DNA from: Marinicellulosiphila megalodicopiae
GTDB lineage: Bacteria; Pseudomonadota; Gammaproteobacteria; Pseudomonadales; Natronospirillaceae
Direction of reading: 5' to 3'
Assembly: GCF_045862395.1 (NCBI RefSeq)
Contig: NZ_AP023087.1
Location: 2,542,001 to 2,606,000 of the forward strand
DNA: 64,000 bases
Position numbers and translations under genes: made by a program. This document shows positions 46,504-55,669 of this stretch, piece by piece (position 1 is the stretch's first letter; every line of letters starts with the position of its first letter). The notes under the pieces are model-generated. The model worked only from the letters and a program-made list of their open reading frames with translations, searched no databases and was not told the origin of the DNA.

Positions 46504-47165
46504 TATTTTCAGTGATCAGTTACACTCCAAATTTATTCAAAGGACTGAGTTTAAATCTATTAATTTCAATTGTTGCCATGAGTATTGGCACATTCTTGGG
46601 GTATTTTTTAGCTAAGCTTAGAAGTGCTCGTTATGTGTATTTGTCACAATTAGGAAATACTTTAAATAATATTTGCCGCAACGTCCCAAGTTTCGTACTT
46701 ATTTTTTATATGGCATTTTTAATACCTGTTGAAATTATCACTCCTATTCAATGGCCATTAATTGGGACGGTTTCATTTTGGACCGATACGATTGAAGTGT
46801 ACTCCATTAGCCCTTGGATTAAAGGGTCTATGGCATTAGTGATTCCAGTAATCGGTTTTAGTGGTGATCTATTTTTTAATCAACTTTTTAAAAATAGTCA
46901 TCTAAATCCCAATCAAGAAAAAATAGACATTTCTTATTTATGCGTGAGCTGGGTAAATTATTTGATTATCATCATTATGGCTTCTGCCACTGTGTCAGTA
47001 ATTGGTATTCAAGAAATAGTCGGGGTAGCAAATAGTATCATCGCGACTCAAGCTGACGATGCGTATTTTAGATTGGGGTTATATATTTATGTGGCCTTTT
47101 GGTTTTTATGTTTGGGGATTTTGGTAAATGGTTGTCTTTTTATAATTAAAAAGACAGCCCATTGA
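46494..47165 (+). CDS. ABC transporter permease, polar amino-acid type
   Basis: A 223-residue integral membrane protein starting at ATG 46494, overlapping the previous gene by 10 bp. It has about five membrane segments (NLLISIVAMSIGTFLGYFLA, NVPSFVLIFYMAFLIPVEII, LIIIIMASATVSVIGIQEIV). The loop RNVPSFVLIFY matches the R-[NG]-[TV]-P-x-[LF] signature of His/Glu permeases. It would form a heterodimer with the permease half of the upstream fusion protein. Confidence 0.83.
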   Translation: MELIFSVISYTPNLFKGLSLNLLISIVAMSIGTFLGYFLAKLRSARYVYLSQLGNTLNNICRNVPSFVLIFYMAFLIPVEIITPIQWPLIGTVSFWTDTIEVYSISPWIKGSMALVIPVIGFSGDLFFNQLFKNSHLNPNQEKIDISYLCVSWVNYLIIIIMASATVSVIGIQEIVGVANSIIATQADDAYFRLGLYIYVAFWFLCLGILVNGCLFIIKKTAH

Positions 47166-47201
47166 GGTTAGTCTACTGAGGTTAGACCATAGAAGTTAAA
47201 T

Positions 47202-48428
47202 TTAAAAACTGCCTTCTCCGAATTTTTTCTCCATAGCCGAAGTCCAGGCTGGATGTCTAAGGTATTCCATTAAATATTGATTAATTTCATCGCGATAAAC
47301 TAAATTATTTTTTAATCCAAACCCATAAGGTTCAAACATTAAAGTAATATCTTGCACGATTAATTTATCTGGAAAATAATTTCGTGACAGATATTGTAAT
47401 TGTGCCCAATCACCAATCACTACTGATTTAGGCATTGTGTCCAACATGGTCAATACATCTAACCAGTTATCTGCCAATTCAATGGATGAGTACATCGATT
47501 GAGTCTTTGTACAATTCTCAAGTATTTCGTGGGTAGATTGATTGCTTTTATCTTGATCCAAACAGGTTTGTAATAAAAATTTATGCGCGGTTGAACCTTT
47601 CATTGTGATCATTGTTTTATTTAATGTATCTTCTTTATTAATGTCATTATTTACAGAAATACTTTGAGTTAATGCTGCTGTTAACATACTAAAAAAACTG
47701 GCAGATAACGTAATACCAAAAATCAATATCACAATTGAAAAAAACTGGAGACTAGTTTTAGTAAAGGCAAACACGTCTTTTCGAATACCACTGGTATTTA
47801 AAATTGAGTTAACCACAATATGAATAAAGCGCCCAAACCAAGTACGTTGTTTTAAATCTGCTATTTGATAGTCTTCAAGATTTTTATAGGTTGCATAAAA
47901 AAGCCCTGCGCATAATGAAATAAAAATCCCCGCCAAAATTAAAAAACGATCTAAATTCAAAGATGAAGTTAATGTCGAATAAGCGGCTGTAAAGTTAAAT
48001 TCAGAATCGGGTTTTTTATAGGCATAGACCAAACTGGAATTCATATATTGATGACTAAAATCAAATAATTGCTCTCGTTGTTGCGTAATTGTTAAAGGTG
48101 AAATCACCATATCAATAGTGCCACTTTCTAATGCTAAGACACCATCTTCGAATGCGAGGCACTTAATGACAATATTCAAAGACGGATGATTTTGTTGAAG
48201 ACGTTTTTTTATGTGAGTCCATAACTCCCAAGATAACCCTTGATAATCCACAATAGGACCTTCGGTTTGATCTATAAAAGGTGGCGAATAACGGGCAGCA
48301 ACACTAAAAGTGTTACTGTCGTTTTTTTGAGTATTTTTGGATTCTAGACAAAGTGAGTCGTCTAATTGAGTGGCCTGAGCACCGATAACATAGGTAAAAC
48401 TAATTAAAATAAACAAAAATTTACACAT
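47202..48428 (-). CDS. Prokaryotic ionotropic-glutamate-receptor-like protein (binding domain interrupted by a channel)
   Basis: 408 residues. After a signal peptide (ends GAQAT) comes the first half of a type 3 binding domain, with ligand-contact Arg in PLTITQQREQLFDF (about residue 118). A membrane helix follows (161-180), then a pore-like re-entrant segment (about 200-220, NSILNTSGIRKDVF) and a second helix (228-253) ending LSASFFSMLTAALTQ. The second half of the binding domain lies at about 265-405. This S1-TM-P-TM-S2 order is that of GluR0-type receptors, and the last helix resembles the iGluR SYTANLAAF motif. The K+ filter TVGYGD is absent. It is convergent with the amino-acid transporter genes. 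Confidence 0.75.
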   Translation of the reverse strand: MCKFLFILISFTYVIGAQATQLDDSLCLESKNTQKNDSNTFSVAARYSPPFIDQTEGPIVDYQGLSWELWTHIKKRLQQNHPSLNIVIKCLAFEDGVLALESGTIDMVISPLTITQQREQLFDFSHQYMNSSLVYAYKKPDSEFNFTAAYSTLTSSLNLDRFLILAGIFISLCAGLFYATYKNLEDYQIADLKQRTWFGRFIHIVVNSILNTSGIRKDVFAFTKTSLQFFSIVILIFGITLSASFFSMLTAALTQSISVNNDINKEDTLNKTMITMKGSTAHKFLLQTCLDQDKSNQSTHEILENCTKTQSMYSSIELADNWLDVLTMLDTMPKSVVIGDWAQLQYLSRNYFPDKLIVQDITLMFEPYGFGLKNNLVYRDEINQYLMEYLRHPAWTSAMEKKFGEGSF

Positions 48429-48515
48429 GAGCAGGTTCTTATTATTATCATTAAGTTGAATTTAAAACAATTCACCTTAAATTACCAAATAATTTACCTG
48501 CCATTAAATCTTAAA

Positions 48516-49715
48516 TTAGCTCACTGGTTTAATTTTTCTAGCTATCACAATTGAAATCAACCCCACTACAATACTTAAAGCTCCCACCCAAGGGTAATTT
48601 AAAATTTCTCCTGAATCGGCCTTAATTAGAATCATGCCTCCTACAAACGCAGCCAAACCTGATCCTAAATTTTGCATCGCTGAATTAAATGCCATCACAC
48701 GCCCACGAAATTTTGGTTCGCAACTGGCAGTTACCATAGCCGATGTTGGAATAAACCGCCCACTTACAAATATAAAAAACAAAGCTGAAATTAACAAATG
48801 ACCATAAAGTGGAATATTCAATGAAAATGACATCAACATTATTGGAATAAAACTGACAATAACTAAAACTAAAAACACATTTGCGTGGCGAAATTTATCG
48901 GTTAATTTTGCTATATAAGGACGCGACACTAATGTTACTGCTCCTCCAACAAGATACACAAACGTTAAGTCTTTTTCTAACATGCCACCGTTTGCAACCA
49001 GCGTTGGCGCAATATAAGGAATCACTAAAAACCCACCAAACATCACCAACATGGTGGTTAAAAAACCCCACCAATGATTAGGTACTGACAACAGCCCCAT
49101 GTAACTTTGGACCATAGATTGTTTTGGCTGATCTAAATGCTCACGTACATTTGGCAAACAAAACCAGCAAATTGCTAAAATAAAAATACACGCCACCGTT
49201 AATACTAAAAACGGGGTTTGCCAATGATAATGTGCTGAAATCCACAAACCTAATGGCACACCAAAAATAGCAGCCAATGAAAATGCTAACATCACGATTC
49301 CCATCGCATATCCGCGACGCCTAGGCTCGATAACATCACCAATAGTGGCTAATACCAACGAGCCCACTATGCCACCAAAAAAACCAGCAACTACTCTTGA
49401 AATTAATAACCAGTTATAACTATCTGAAATCGCGCATCCAAATGTTGCGATAATTAAACCAATATAACAGGCCACTAATGCGTATTTACGATCAAATCGA
49501 TCTGAGTACCCGGATGCTAATAATGAACTGACACATGCTGATAAAGAATAGGCTGAAACTAATAGCCCAAATTCAGTCGTACCAATATTAAATGCATCGA
49601 GAAGCTGTGCAGACAAAGGCATCATGATCATAAAATCCACGATGACTGTAAATTGCAATGCCATTAATGCATACAACATGATTTTTTCACGAACTGGAGA
49701 TAAAACGATAGCCAT
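48516..49715 (-). CDS. MFS transporter
   Basis: A 399-residue 12-helix major facilitator protein. The first half shows SGYSDRFDRKYALVACYIG, the MFS A-motif, after helix 2, and RVVAGFFGGIVGSLVLATIG. The second half has SAMVTASCEPKFRGRVMAFN. It resembles the arabinose-efflux/drug-efflux branch (DHA1), so drug or sugar export is possible but substrate is undetermined. It stands alone between the receptor-like gene and the rhodanese. Confidence 0.82.
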   Translation of the reverse strand: MAIVLSPVREKIMLYALMALQFTVIVDFMIMMPLSAQLLDAFNIGTTEFGLLVSAYSLSACVSSLLASGYSDRFDRKYALVACYIGLIIATFGCAISDSYNWLLISRVVAGFFGGIVGSLVLATIGDVIEPRRRGYAMGIVMLAFSLAAIFGVPLGLWISAHYHWQTPFLVLTVACIFILAICWFCLPNVREHLDQPKQSMVQSYMGLLSVPNHWWGFLTTMLVMFGGFLVIPYIAPTLVANGGMLEKDLTFVYLVGGAVTLVSRPYIAKLTDKFRHANVFLVLVIVSFIPIMLMSFSLNIPLYGHLLISALFFIFVSGRFIPTSAMVTASCEPKFRGRVMAFNSAMQNLGSGLAAFVGGMILIKADSGEILNYPWVGALSIVVGLISIVIARKIKPVS

Positions 49716-49857
49716 AAATACTACTTTTTAAAAGGGGAGAAGTTCAAAGGAGGCGTAGTATTCTGGTGAATTTTAGATTGATTGCAATAGGCAGAAGTCA
49801 CAAAGGCTATTTTTTTAGCCTGTGCTTCAATTCCCGAATTAGAAATATTTATATAGT

Positions 49858-50208
49858 TTATTTTCCAACTATGACATTGTCTTTTAATAATTTAGACGCA
49901 TCTCTTACGCTTCCTACATTAATGACATTTGTATAGCCCAGTTTTTGCATAACTGACATCATCTGCCCTGCTCGATTACCGCTTCGACAATATAAAACAA
50001 CTTGTTGAGACTTGTCAGGAACCAGTAATTCAATATTTGTAGGCAACAATTCCATAGATAAATGCGTGGCACTTTCTAAATGCCCTGTCTGCCATTCACT
50101 GGTTGTTCGCACATCAAATATTTTCACATCTTCGTTAATTTCCACATCCGCTTGTGCACAAGAAATGACTGTAAAACTTGCAAGTAAACCTAATATAAAA
50201 TTTTTCAT
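49858..50208 (-). CDS. Periplasmic rhodanese (PspE-like)
   Basis: A 116-residue single-domain rhodanese. An N-terminal signal (MKNFILGLLASFTVISCAQA) may be a lipoprotein type (Cys 17) or be cut after AQA. The catalytic loop is LYCRSGNRAGQM, with active Cys in CRSGNR, and FDVRTTSEWQTGHLESATHL is the usual N-terminal motif. Likely a thiosulfate sulfurtransferase in the envelope. Solitary gene, next to IS copy 2. Confidence 0.87.
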   Translation of the reverse strand: MKNFILGLLASFTVISCAQADVEINEDVKIFDVRTTSEWQTGHLESATHLSMELLPTNIELLVPDKSQQVVLYCRSGNRAGQMMSVMQKLGYTNVINVGSVRDASKLLKDNVIVGK

Positions 50209-50369
50209 TTTTATTTCTCGTCTATTTGAAAATGATTTTTAATTTAATTGAATTATTCAACGTGACCTTAACCACCAACCTTCACCACCAACCAATACCA
50301 CAACAATCAAACCAATTCAAACACCCTTAAGATTCAAGTTTTTTAAGATTAAAACATAGCCATTAAGTT

Positions 50370-51437
50370 GGCTATGTTTCAAATTTATGTTGCTGCACCT
50401 GTAACAGTTTGAATTCAAACAGTTTTTCGCTTTCGCTCTTAATGTCGCTAGAAAAGGTCTGATATTTGTGCCAGTCCAGCATTCTAAACCAACCCAAATA
50501 CTTCGCCAAATACTTACTGGCCACTCCATGCATCTTCAAATACCAACGCTTTAACTGACTGTGATAATTATTGATATTTTGAATATGATACAAACTTTGC
50601 TGTGTTTGATTGTTGGTTATCACCACATGATGCAAATGATGTTCTTTGCAAATTTGATTATAAGCCGGCTGTCCATCGGTACATAAAACAGATTCATCGG
50701 CAATTTTGCAGCCTAAGCATTGATTGATTTCAGCGCCATTTACGTGAGTTAATATTTGATCAAATTCATGATGATTTCGATCTTTAGCGGTTAACACTGC
50801 CACCCAATCGTGCTGATTAATACCGGCAGTGGATGCTTTAGATCCTCGTTGTCTTGCAGGTCGGTTTAAGTTTCGCTCGCCTTTTTTAGATTCTCGAAAA
50901 TACGTTTCATCTGCTTCAATAATACCTTCAAGCCTTGATTCATAGGTGTTTTGAGTAGCATTCATAAAACGATGACGCCAATTAAAAGAGGTAGTTACAC
51001 AAATATTCAAATCTTTTGCGCAACGCCGAATGCTATCTTGGTCAAGCATGTGCTCTAAGTATTTTTGCCAAAGCTCAGGTTTGTGCTGATAAAAATAAGC
51101 GCTGCCTCGAGTGCACACAAAACTTTTGCGACATTCGTTGCAAAAAAATCGTTGCCTGCCATTACTAAAACCGTATTTTCGCAAGCGGTTACTTTGACAA
51201 TGAATGCATTTTGAGTGGGTAATTACTTCTTTGGACAGCCGCGTAAGAATGGGATTTTCATGTGCGGCTAAAGTGGTGGTTAGAGTTTGTTTTTGAACAG
51301 GATCGAGCTTGCTTACCTGCTTAAGTATGTTTTGAAAATGCTGTGGATTCATAGGTTATGTCATTGTGGGTGTATAAATCTCAGCTTAGATCAGCATTAT
51401 GATTTTGCATCCTGCCACAACAATTTAAAACATAGCC
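50370..51437 (-). mobile_element. IS1595-family insertion sequence, copy 2 (1068 bp)
   Basis: Same length, ends and transposase as copy 1. It is flanked by a perfect 8-bp duplication ATTAAGTT (50362-50369, 51438-51445). Its insertion lies at the 3' end of the rhombosortase gene: the stop codon TAA at 51439-51441 falls in the target duplication. Left of the duplication, 13 bp (TTAAAACATAGCC) repeat the element's own right end. Confidence 0.95.
50372..51352 (-). CDS. IS1595 family (ISXO2-like) transposase, copy 2
   Basis: A 326-residue transposase differing from copy 1 by only a handful of residues (for example TLTTTLAAHENPILTR here versus TLSTALVAQENPILAR). The zinc-ribbon (CIHC...CNEC) and catalytic motifs (EADETYF, LCTDGQPAYN) are intact. 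Near identity of the two copies points to recent transposition. Confidence 0.94.
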   Translation of the reverse strand: MNPQHFQNILKQVSKLDPVQKQTLTTTLAAHENPILTRLSKEVITHSKCIHCQSNRLRKYGFSNGRQRFFCNECRKSFVCTRGSAYFYQHKPELWQKYLEHMLDQDSIRRCAKDLNICVTTSFNWRHRFMNATQNTYESRLEGIIEADETYFRESKKGERNLNRPARQRGSKASTAGINQHDWVAVLTAKDRNHHEFDQILTHVNGAEINQCLGCKIADESVLCTDGQPAYNQICKEHHLHHVVITNNQTQQSLYHIQNINNYHSQLKRWYLKMHGVASKYLAKYLGWFRMLDWHKYQTFSSDIKSESEKLFEFKLLQVQQHKFET

Positions 51438-51438
51438 A

Positions 51439-52149
51439 TTAAGTTTTATTATTTGAAATATTTCGGTTCATTGATTTGTATTGAAAAGGGATAATTAATA
51501 ATACTGATATTAAACCAAATACATGGGCAGCAACTGATACTTTGGCACCAATTTGACCAGGAATACCAAAAAGATCCCACCCCATAACATCTGATGCCAC
51601 TTTTAAAACAGCTAAAGAAATAAATATCACTTTATGAAGGGTATCAAAATACACACAACGCAATGCCGCAAGTACAATCCACCCATAAACCACACCAGAA
51701 ATACCTCGATAATAAGTACTGTCCCCCATTATCCAAATTCCAATTCCAACCACAATAAAACTCAGCCATAACTGAATCATGCCTTGTTTATTTAATCCTA
51801 TTGGAGACAGCATTGCTGCGATGATAATGGCAATAAAATCTAATACCCAGTGCGTCCAACCAAAGTGCGTCCATTGCCCTGTAATTAACAACCAATAATG
51901 ATGCTGTGATACTAAATTTCGATCAAATTGTAGGGATAAAGTTAAGCTAGGTATTAATAAAATAAGGGATCCAACTATTGCAATAGTAATTTCTATCGCA
52001 TAAGTGTGAATCCACTTTGAAAAGGATTGTCTATTTAGATTAGAAACAAACCCAATTTTATTGTTTATTTCGATTTGTGAGAGATCGGCATCCTTTGGAT
52101 AGGTTTTGGACTGCGAATCTTTTTCTGATTTTTTTGAAAACAAGGCCAT
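51439..52149 (-). CDS. rrtA: Rhombosortase-like rhomboid intramembrane serine protease
   Basis: A 236-residue polytopic protein with about six membrane helices. The catalytic Ser is S151 in YYRGISGVVYG and the catalytic His is H209 in VSVAAHVFGLI. An upstream TGQWTHFGWTHWVLDF is typical of the short rhomboids called rhombosortases, which cleave C-terminal GlyGly-CTERM signals. Its start overlaps the protease gene upstream by 92 bp, so the two are translationally linked. A rather long polar N-terminus (about 45 residues) may be cytoplasmic. IS copy 2 is inserted exactly at its 3' end, but the natural C-terminus appears intact. Confidence 0.8.
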   Translation of the reverse strand: MALFSKKSEKDSQSKTYPKDADLSQIEINNKIGFVSNLNRQSFSKWIHTYAIEITIAIVGSLILLIPSLTLSLQFDRNLVSQHHYWLLITGQWTHFGWTHWVLDFIAIIIAAMLSPIGLNKQGMIQLWLSFIVVGIGIWIMGDSTYYRGISGVVYGWIVLAALRCVYFDTLHKVIFISLAVLKVASDVMGWDLFGIPGQIGAKVSVAAHVFGLISVLLIIPFQYKSMNRNISNNKT

Positions 52150-53536
52150 AAAACATCATCAATACTAAAGCGCTTAACCATATCATATTCATATCCCCGA
52201 CATGAAGTGGAGATTGCGCAACAGGCGCATCCTCAAAAAAGGTAATGCCTACTGAATTCGTACTTTCATCTATGGTTGAAAACATAATAGAAACCGAAGA
52301 TGGACCTTTAGAATAACTATCGCTATTAGGTGTGGTATCTTCTGTAAAACTCCACTGTGAGTGATTGGTGGCAAAAAGATCCGACGCGCTGCCATAATTT
52401 CTAAATAAATCCAATCCTTGATCGCCATCAGCCTCTTCAATGTCTAATAATTTATGATGTTCATTGTCATTAATACTTGAAACTCGCTCATCAATATGGG
52501 TGATTAATATTCCTGAGCCCGATAAACTTTGATCAAAACCCGATTGTTCTCGATATTCAACAATAAAATACTCATCTTCATTTTCTGTTGTGACTTTAAC
52601 TGGGCGATCATGTGTAATTTCAACGCCTTCTTTTGGCTCAGACAATTCTACAAATCCAATTTGGTTGCGACTCCAAGCGAGCATATTTACTGGTCGATCA
52701 CCAAGTTGATTACCAGAAGAGCCCCATGTTCCATAACTCATAACCCCCCAATTTCCTGCACCTGCTGATGATCCATCGCGATCATATAAATCAGGCAAAT
52801 TAAAATACAGATGTCCTAACTCATGGCAAATAATCCCTATTGATGCTTGCTTGGACCCATGTTTTTCACCAAATAACACGTATCCTGCCGCCCGGTATTT
52901 ACCTGAAAACAAATAACTGGATGATTGATGCCCCCAAACATTGGGGTGCGAAGCATTATCACCGCCAAATGACTTTTCATAACCAGCAGCAACCAATACA
53001 AATGCTAATTCACGCACTTCTATTTGTTGATTTAAATTGGTATCAAATTGAGATAAATCTATCTGCTTACCCACCTGCTCTAACGCTTTGTTAGCCAGTT
53101 TTGAGCTAAAGGAATAGTCTGATCCGAAATCAGGATGATCGATGTCTACAGATACGTTAATCACACCTGATTGGGTAGCCGGAGTAACAATAAACCCTTC
53201 ATTTGAATTGGTTTGGAAAAACGATTTAACCGAATATTCATTATTAAAAATACGATCTGCCCACTCAGTACTGCTTGTAGAAATTTCAATGTTATTAAAT
53301 GAAATCAACACCACTAAAGTTGGCTGCTTAATTTGGCCAATATATTCTTTAGTTCCTAAACTTAAACGCTTTTGAGAGACAGACAATGGCGCATGCTGAA
53401 AATCATTTTCAGGAGCGATTATCAGTGCACCATTTTCAATGCCCGGTGAGCGAGAATGGCTAGTTAAGCTCACCAAAACCAAAGCAATAGTAAGCATCCC
53501 TTTAAAGCGTTCTATGAAATAAAAAACAACCTTCAT
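52058..53536 (-). CDS. M6-type secreted metalloprotease with C-terminal rhombosortase-type tail
   Basis: A 492-residue exported protein with N-terminal signal MLTIALVLVSLTSHS after a short extension (GGAATAATT upstream of ATG). The zinc motif HELGH is at 238-242 with following NLPDLYD, and GNWGVMSYGTW is typical of M6 peptidases (immune inhibitor A group). The end consists of HVGDMNMIWL, a hydrophobic helix, then FKKIRKRF: a GlyGly-CTERM-like signal with GD in place of GG. The tail is followed by an extra ~16 polar residues, and the rhombosortase gene begins inside it. Confidence 0.85.
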   Translation of the reverse strand: MKVVFYFIERFKGMLTIALVLVSLTSHSRSPGIENGALIIAPENDFQHAPLSVSQKRLSLGTKEYIGQIKQPTLVVLISFNNIEISTSSTEWADRIFNNEYSVKSFFQTNSNEGFIVTPATQSGVINVSVDIDHPDFGSDYSFSSKLANKALEQVGKQIDLSQFDTNLNQQIEVRELAFVLVAAGYEKSFGGDNASHPNVWGHQSSSYLFSGKYRAAGYVLFGEKHGSKQASIGIICHELGHLYFNLPDLYDRDGSSAGAGNWGVMSYGTWGSSGNQLGDRPVNMLAWSRNQIGFVELSEPKEGVEITHDRPVKVTTENEDEYFIVEYREQSGFDQSLSGSGILITHIDERVSSINDNEHHKLLDIEEADGDQGLDLFRNYGSASDLFATNHSQWSFTEDTTPNSDSYSKGPSSVSIMFSTIDESTNSVGITFFEDAPVAQSPLHVGDMNMIWLSALVLMMFYGLVFKKIRKRFAVQNLSKGCRSLTNRNKQ

Positions 53537-53762
53537 AATTATTCCAACAATATGTTAATGACCGATAAAACGGGCCTTCACTACATATAAAAGCAGGAAT
53601 ATTTGACGTTGCAGGCTAAAACTACGTTTTAACACAATTCAATATTTTATTGACACAGCTCACATTTCATAAGAAATTAAAAAACTCAAAACTTTGCTTG
53701 AGCTTTGTTTCCACTTATGAATAATGAGTCGCTTTTTACAATATGACTAGAGAGTAGAATTT

Positions 53763-54653
53763 ATGTGGTTTAAACAGATTTTTGTGTATCAATTCAATGA
53801 AGGATTTAATGTCACAAGTGAGCAAATTCAGACCGCATTAGTACAAAAACCATGGCGTCCATGCAGTCAACAAGAGGCGTCATCGATGGGTTTTCGCAGT
53901 GTCAAAAAACACGACGATTCGTTAATTTACGTTACTGGTTCGCAAACTTATTTTAAAATCACCAAACAGGAACGTATTTTGCCAAGCTCCGTTATAAACG
54001 AAGCGTTACAAGAAAAAGTAGAAGAGATCAAAAACAACGAACAACGTAACGTTTCGAAAAAAGAACGAACAGAAATTAAAGACGAAATTATTTTTGAATT
54101 ATTACCCCGTGCCTTCACTAAAAACCGCGATTATTTAGGTTTCTTTTGCTCTGACAGCCAACGATTAATTTTAAACTGTTCGTCTGCATCAGCAGCAGAT
54201 GACATCACAGCCATGTTGCGAGATGCATTAGGCAGCCTTGCCGTTACACCTTGGCAAAACGTGTTAGACATCAAAAGTAAATTAACATCATGGTTAGATG
54301 AAACCCCAGTAGGTTTTGAATTATTAGAGGATTTTGAATTAACCTCTTCAAGTGACACCCAATCAAAACTCAAACTAAAACACCTGCCATTACACAGCAA
54401 ACAAATTGAAGAATACGTAGCAGAAGGGTTATTGATTTCACAATTACGTGTCAACTTTGAAGAAAAGATTGAATTTTCAATCAAAGAAAACGCCACCATT
54501 GGCCGTATTAAATATGGTGATGAGTTATTACAGTCTGAGCAATCAGAAGATGAAGATGCGCAATTTGATGCGGATTGTATATTACACAGCAAAGAAGTAT
54601 TGAATATCGTAGCAAAGATTGAAGAGTTGTTTCAGGTTGCCCCTGGGATTTGA
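53763..54653 (+). CDS. rdgC: Recombination-associated protein RdgC
   Basis: RdgC is a ring-shaped dsDNA-binding protein that modulates RecA. The 296 residues match the standard length. The start MWFKQIFVYQF is the family signature, and LPRAFTKNRDYLGFF and LRDALGSLAVTPW are conserved blocks. Monocistronic with a clear terminator at 54667. Confidence 0.96.
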   Translation: MWFKQIFVYQFNEGFNVTSEQIQTALVQKPWRPCSQQEASSMGFRSVKKHDDSLIYVTGSQTYFKITKQERILPSSVINEALQEKVEEIKNNEQRNVSKKERTEIKDEIIFELLPRAFTKNRDYLGFFCSDSQRLILNCSSASAADDITAMLRDALGSLAVTPWQNVLDIKSKLTSWLDETPVGFELLEDFELTSSSDTQSKLKLKHLPLHSKQIEEYVAEGLLISQLRVNFEEKIEFSIKENATIGRIKYGDELLQSEQSEDEDAQFDADCILHSKEVLNIVAKIEELFQVAPGI

Positions 54654-54666
54654 TTTTTAAATTTTT

Positions 54667-54700
54667 AAAAGCAAGAGCTGAATTATGGCTTTTGCTTTTT
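54667..54700 (+). terminator. Terminator of rdgC
   Basis: AAAAGCAAGAGC / GCTTTTGCTTTTT stem with one G-U pair and a U-run, 14 bp past the stop. Confidence 0.88.
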
Positions 54701-55007
54701 AATTGGTATTACTGCACGTACTATTAAGCATCTCTATTAGAGTCGTACCAAAAAAAACACATTAAAGAGTTCCCCATCCACTTTGATTTTGAAAAGCTGT
54801 AAAAAGAAAGTTTTGCACGTGTGCCTTTCCTTATTTCACTAAAAATTTAAACCTGATTTTTACAACTGAAATTGATTGCTATTCAACACTACTGCCTAAA
54901 CAATGTATATTTTTAAGATAATGCTCAATTCTGAGAAAGTTCAAAAAAACTAAGTATGTCTAAAAATTCATAACGTACGAAACAATCAAATTTGAATATT
55001 TCACTAT
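54701..55007. other. Gene-free stretch after rdgC
   Basis: About 300 bp of AT-rich sequence without recognisable gene, repeat or structured element. Confidence 0.5.
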
Positions 55008-55427
55008 TCAAACTCTCTCCAACCTACTAACAACTAATATAACAAATGAAGTACCCGCGCTTGAAACCTCCACTAACTCCACCTCAAACGCTTCCCACTT
55101 AAATATTATTTCACTATCATAAGGATCACTAAGTTTTGTAAAAATAAATTCTGTTGATTCACCTGCATAAATTGCAGATAAATAGACAGTCACACCACTT
55201 CCAGCTGGATAAGCCTCTGAGTCAAACGGATCCGCTTCAATACTTTCAAATACGATATCGGTCACTTTAATTGTAAGACTCTCAAACACAATAATACTTG
55301 AGTTATTTCCTAATGATATCTGTTCGCTTTTCATCAATACTGCCTCTGGACTTTTATTTGAATTTATCTCTGTGCTTTTAGATATTGGGATTAGCAGCAT
55401 AAAGCTGATCAACCACAGGTAATACAT
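55008..55427 (-). CDS. Unknown exported protein
   Basis: About 139 residues from ATG 55427; the open frame extends to 55496 but the signal peptide MYYLWLISFMLLIPISKS starts here. The mature part is acidic and beta-rich (SLTIKVTDIVFESIEADPFD, SGVTVYLSAIYAGESTEFIF). I do not recognise a family. Solitary gene. Confidence 0.5.
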   Translation of the reverse strand: MYYLWLISFMLLIPISKSTEINSNKSPEAVLMKSEQISLGNNSSIIVFESLTIKVTDIVFESIEADPFDSEAYPAGSGVTVYLSAIYAGESTEFIFTKLSDPYDSEIIFKWEAFEVELVEVSSAGTSFVILVVSRLERV

Positions 55428-55609
55428 TTTCACTTTACATCCCAAAATAACAAGTAGAATACTTCTCACAATTTGACTCTCACTGAACAGGCTCATTAAA
55501 AATTAATTTTAGCTTTTTAAAACCAAGTTACCCTCGAACTCAATATGATCGAACATTTAAATCCAGTCATATTTTTTTGCGAAACCAAAGCGCATTAACT
55601 TAACCATTT

Positions 55610-55669
55610 ATTTATGAAGCAACTATTTATAAAGCAACTATTTATAAAGCAGCTATTTATGAAGCAGCT
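55610..55669. repeat. 15-bp tandem repeat x4 over the sdpI stop
   Basis: Four units of ATTTAT(G/A)AAGCA(A/G)CT. The unit at 55655-55669 contains the end of sdpI (the stop TTA in plus orientation is at 55657-55659), so the gene's last codons were duplicated downstream. Confidence 0.85.

Noticed and set aside
54131..54592. Minus-strand 153-aa ORF inside rdgC
   Set aside because: Antisense shadow of a strongly conserved gene.
53763..54653. RdgC as the missing JetD nuclease
   Set aside because: The sequence matches RdgC end to end, and it lies 25 kb away from the mks operon.
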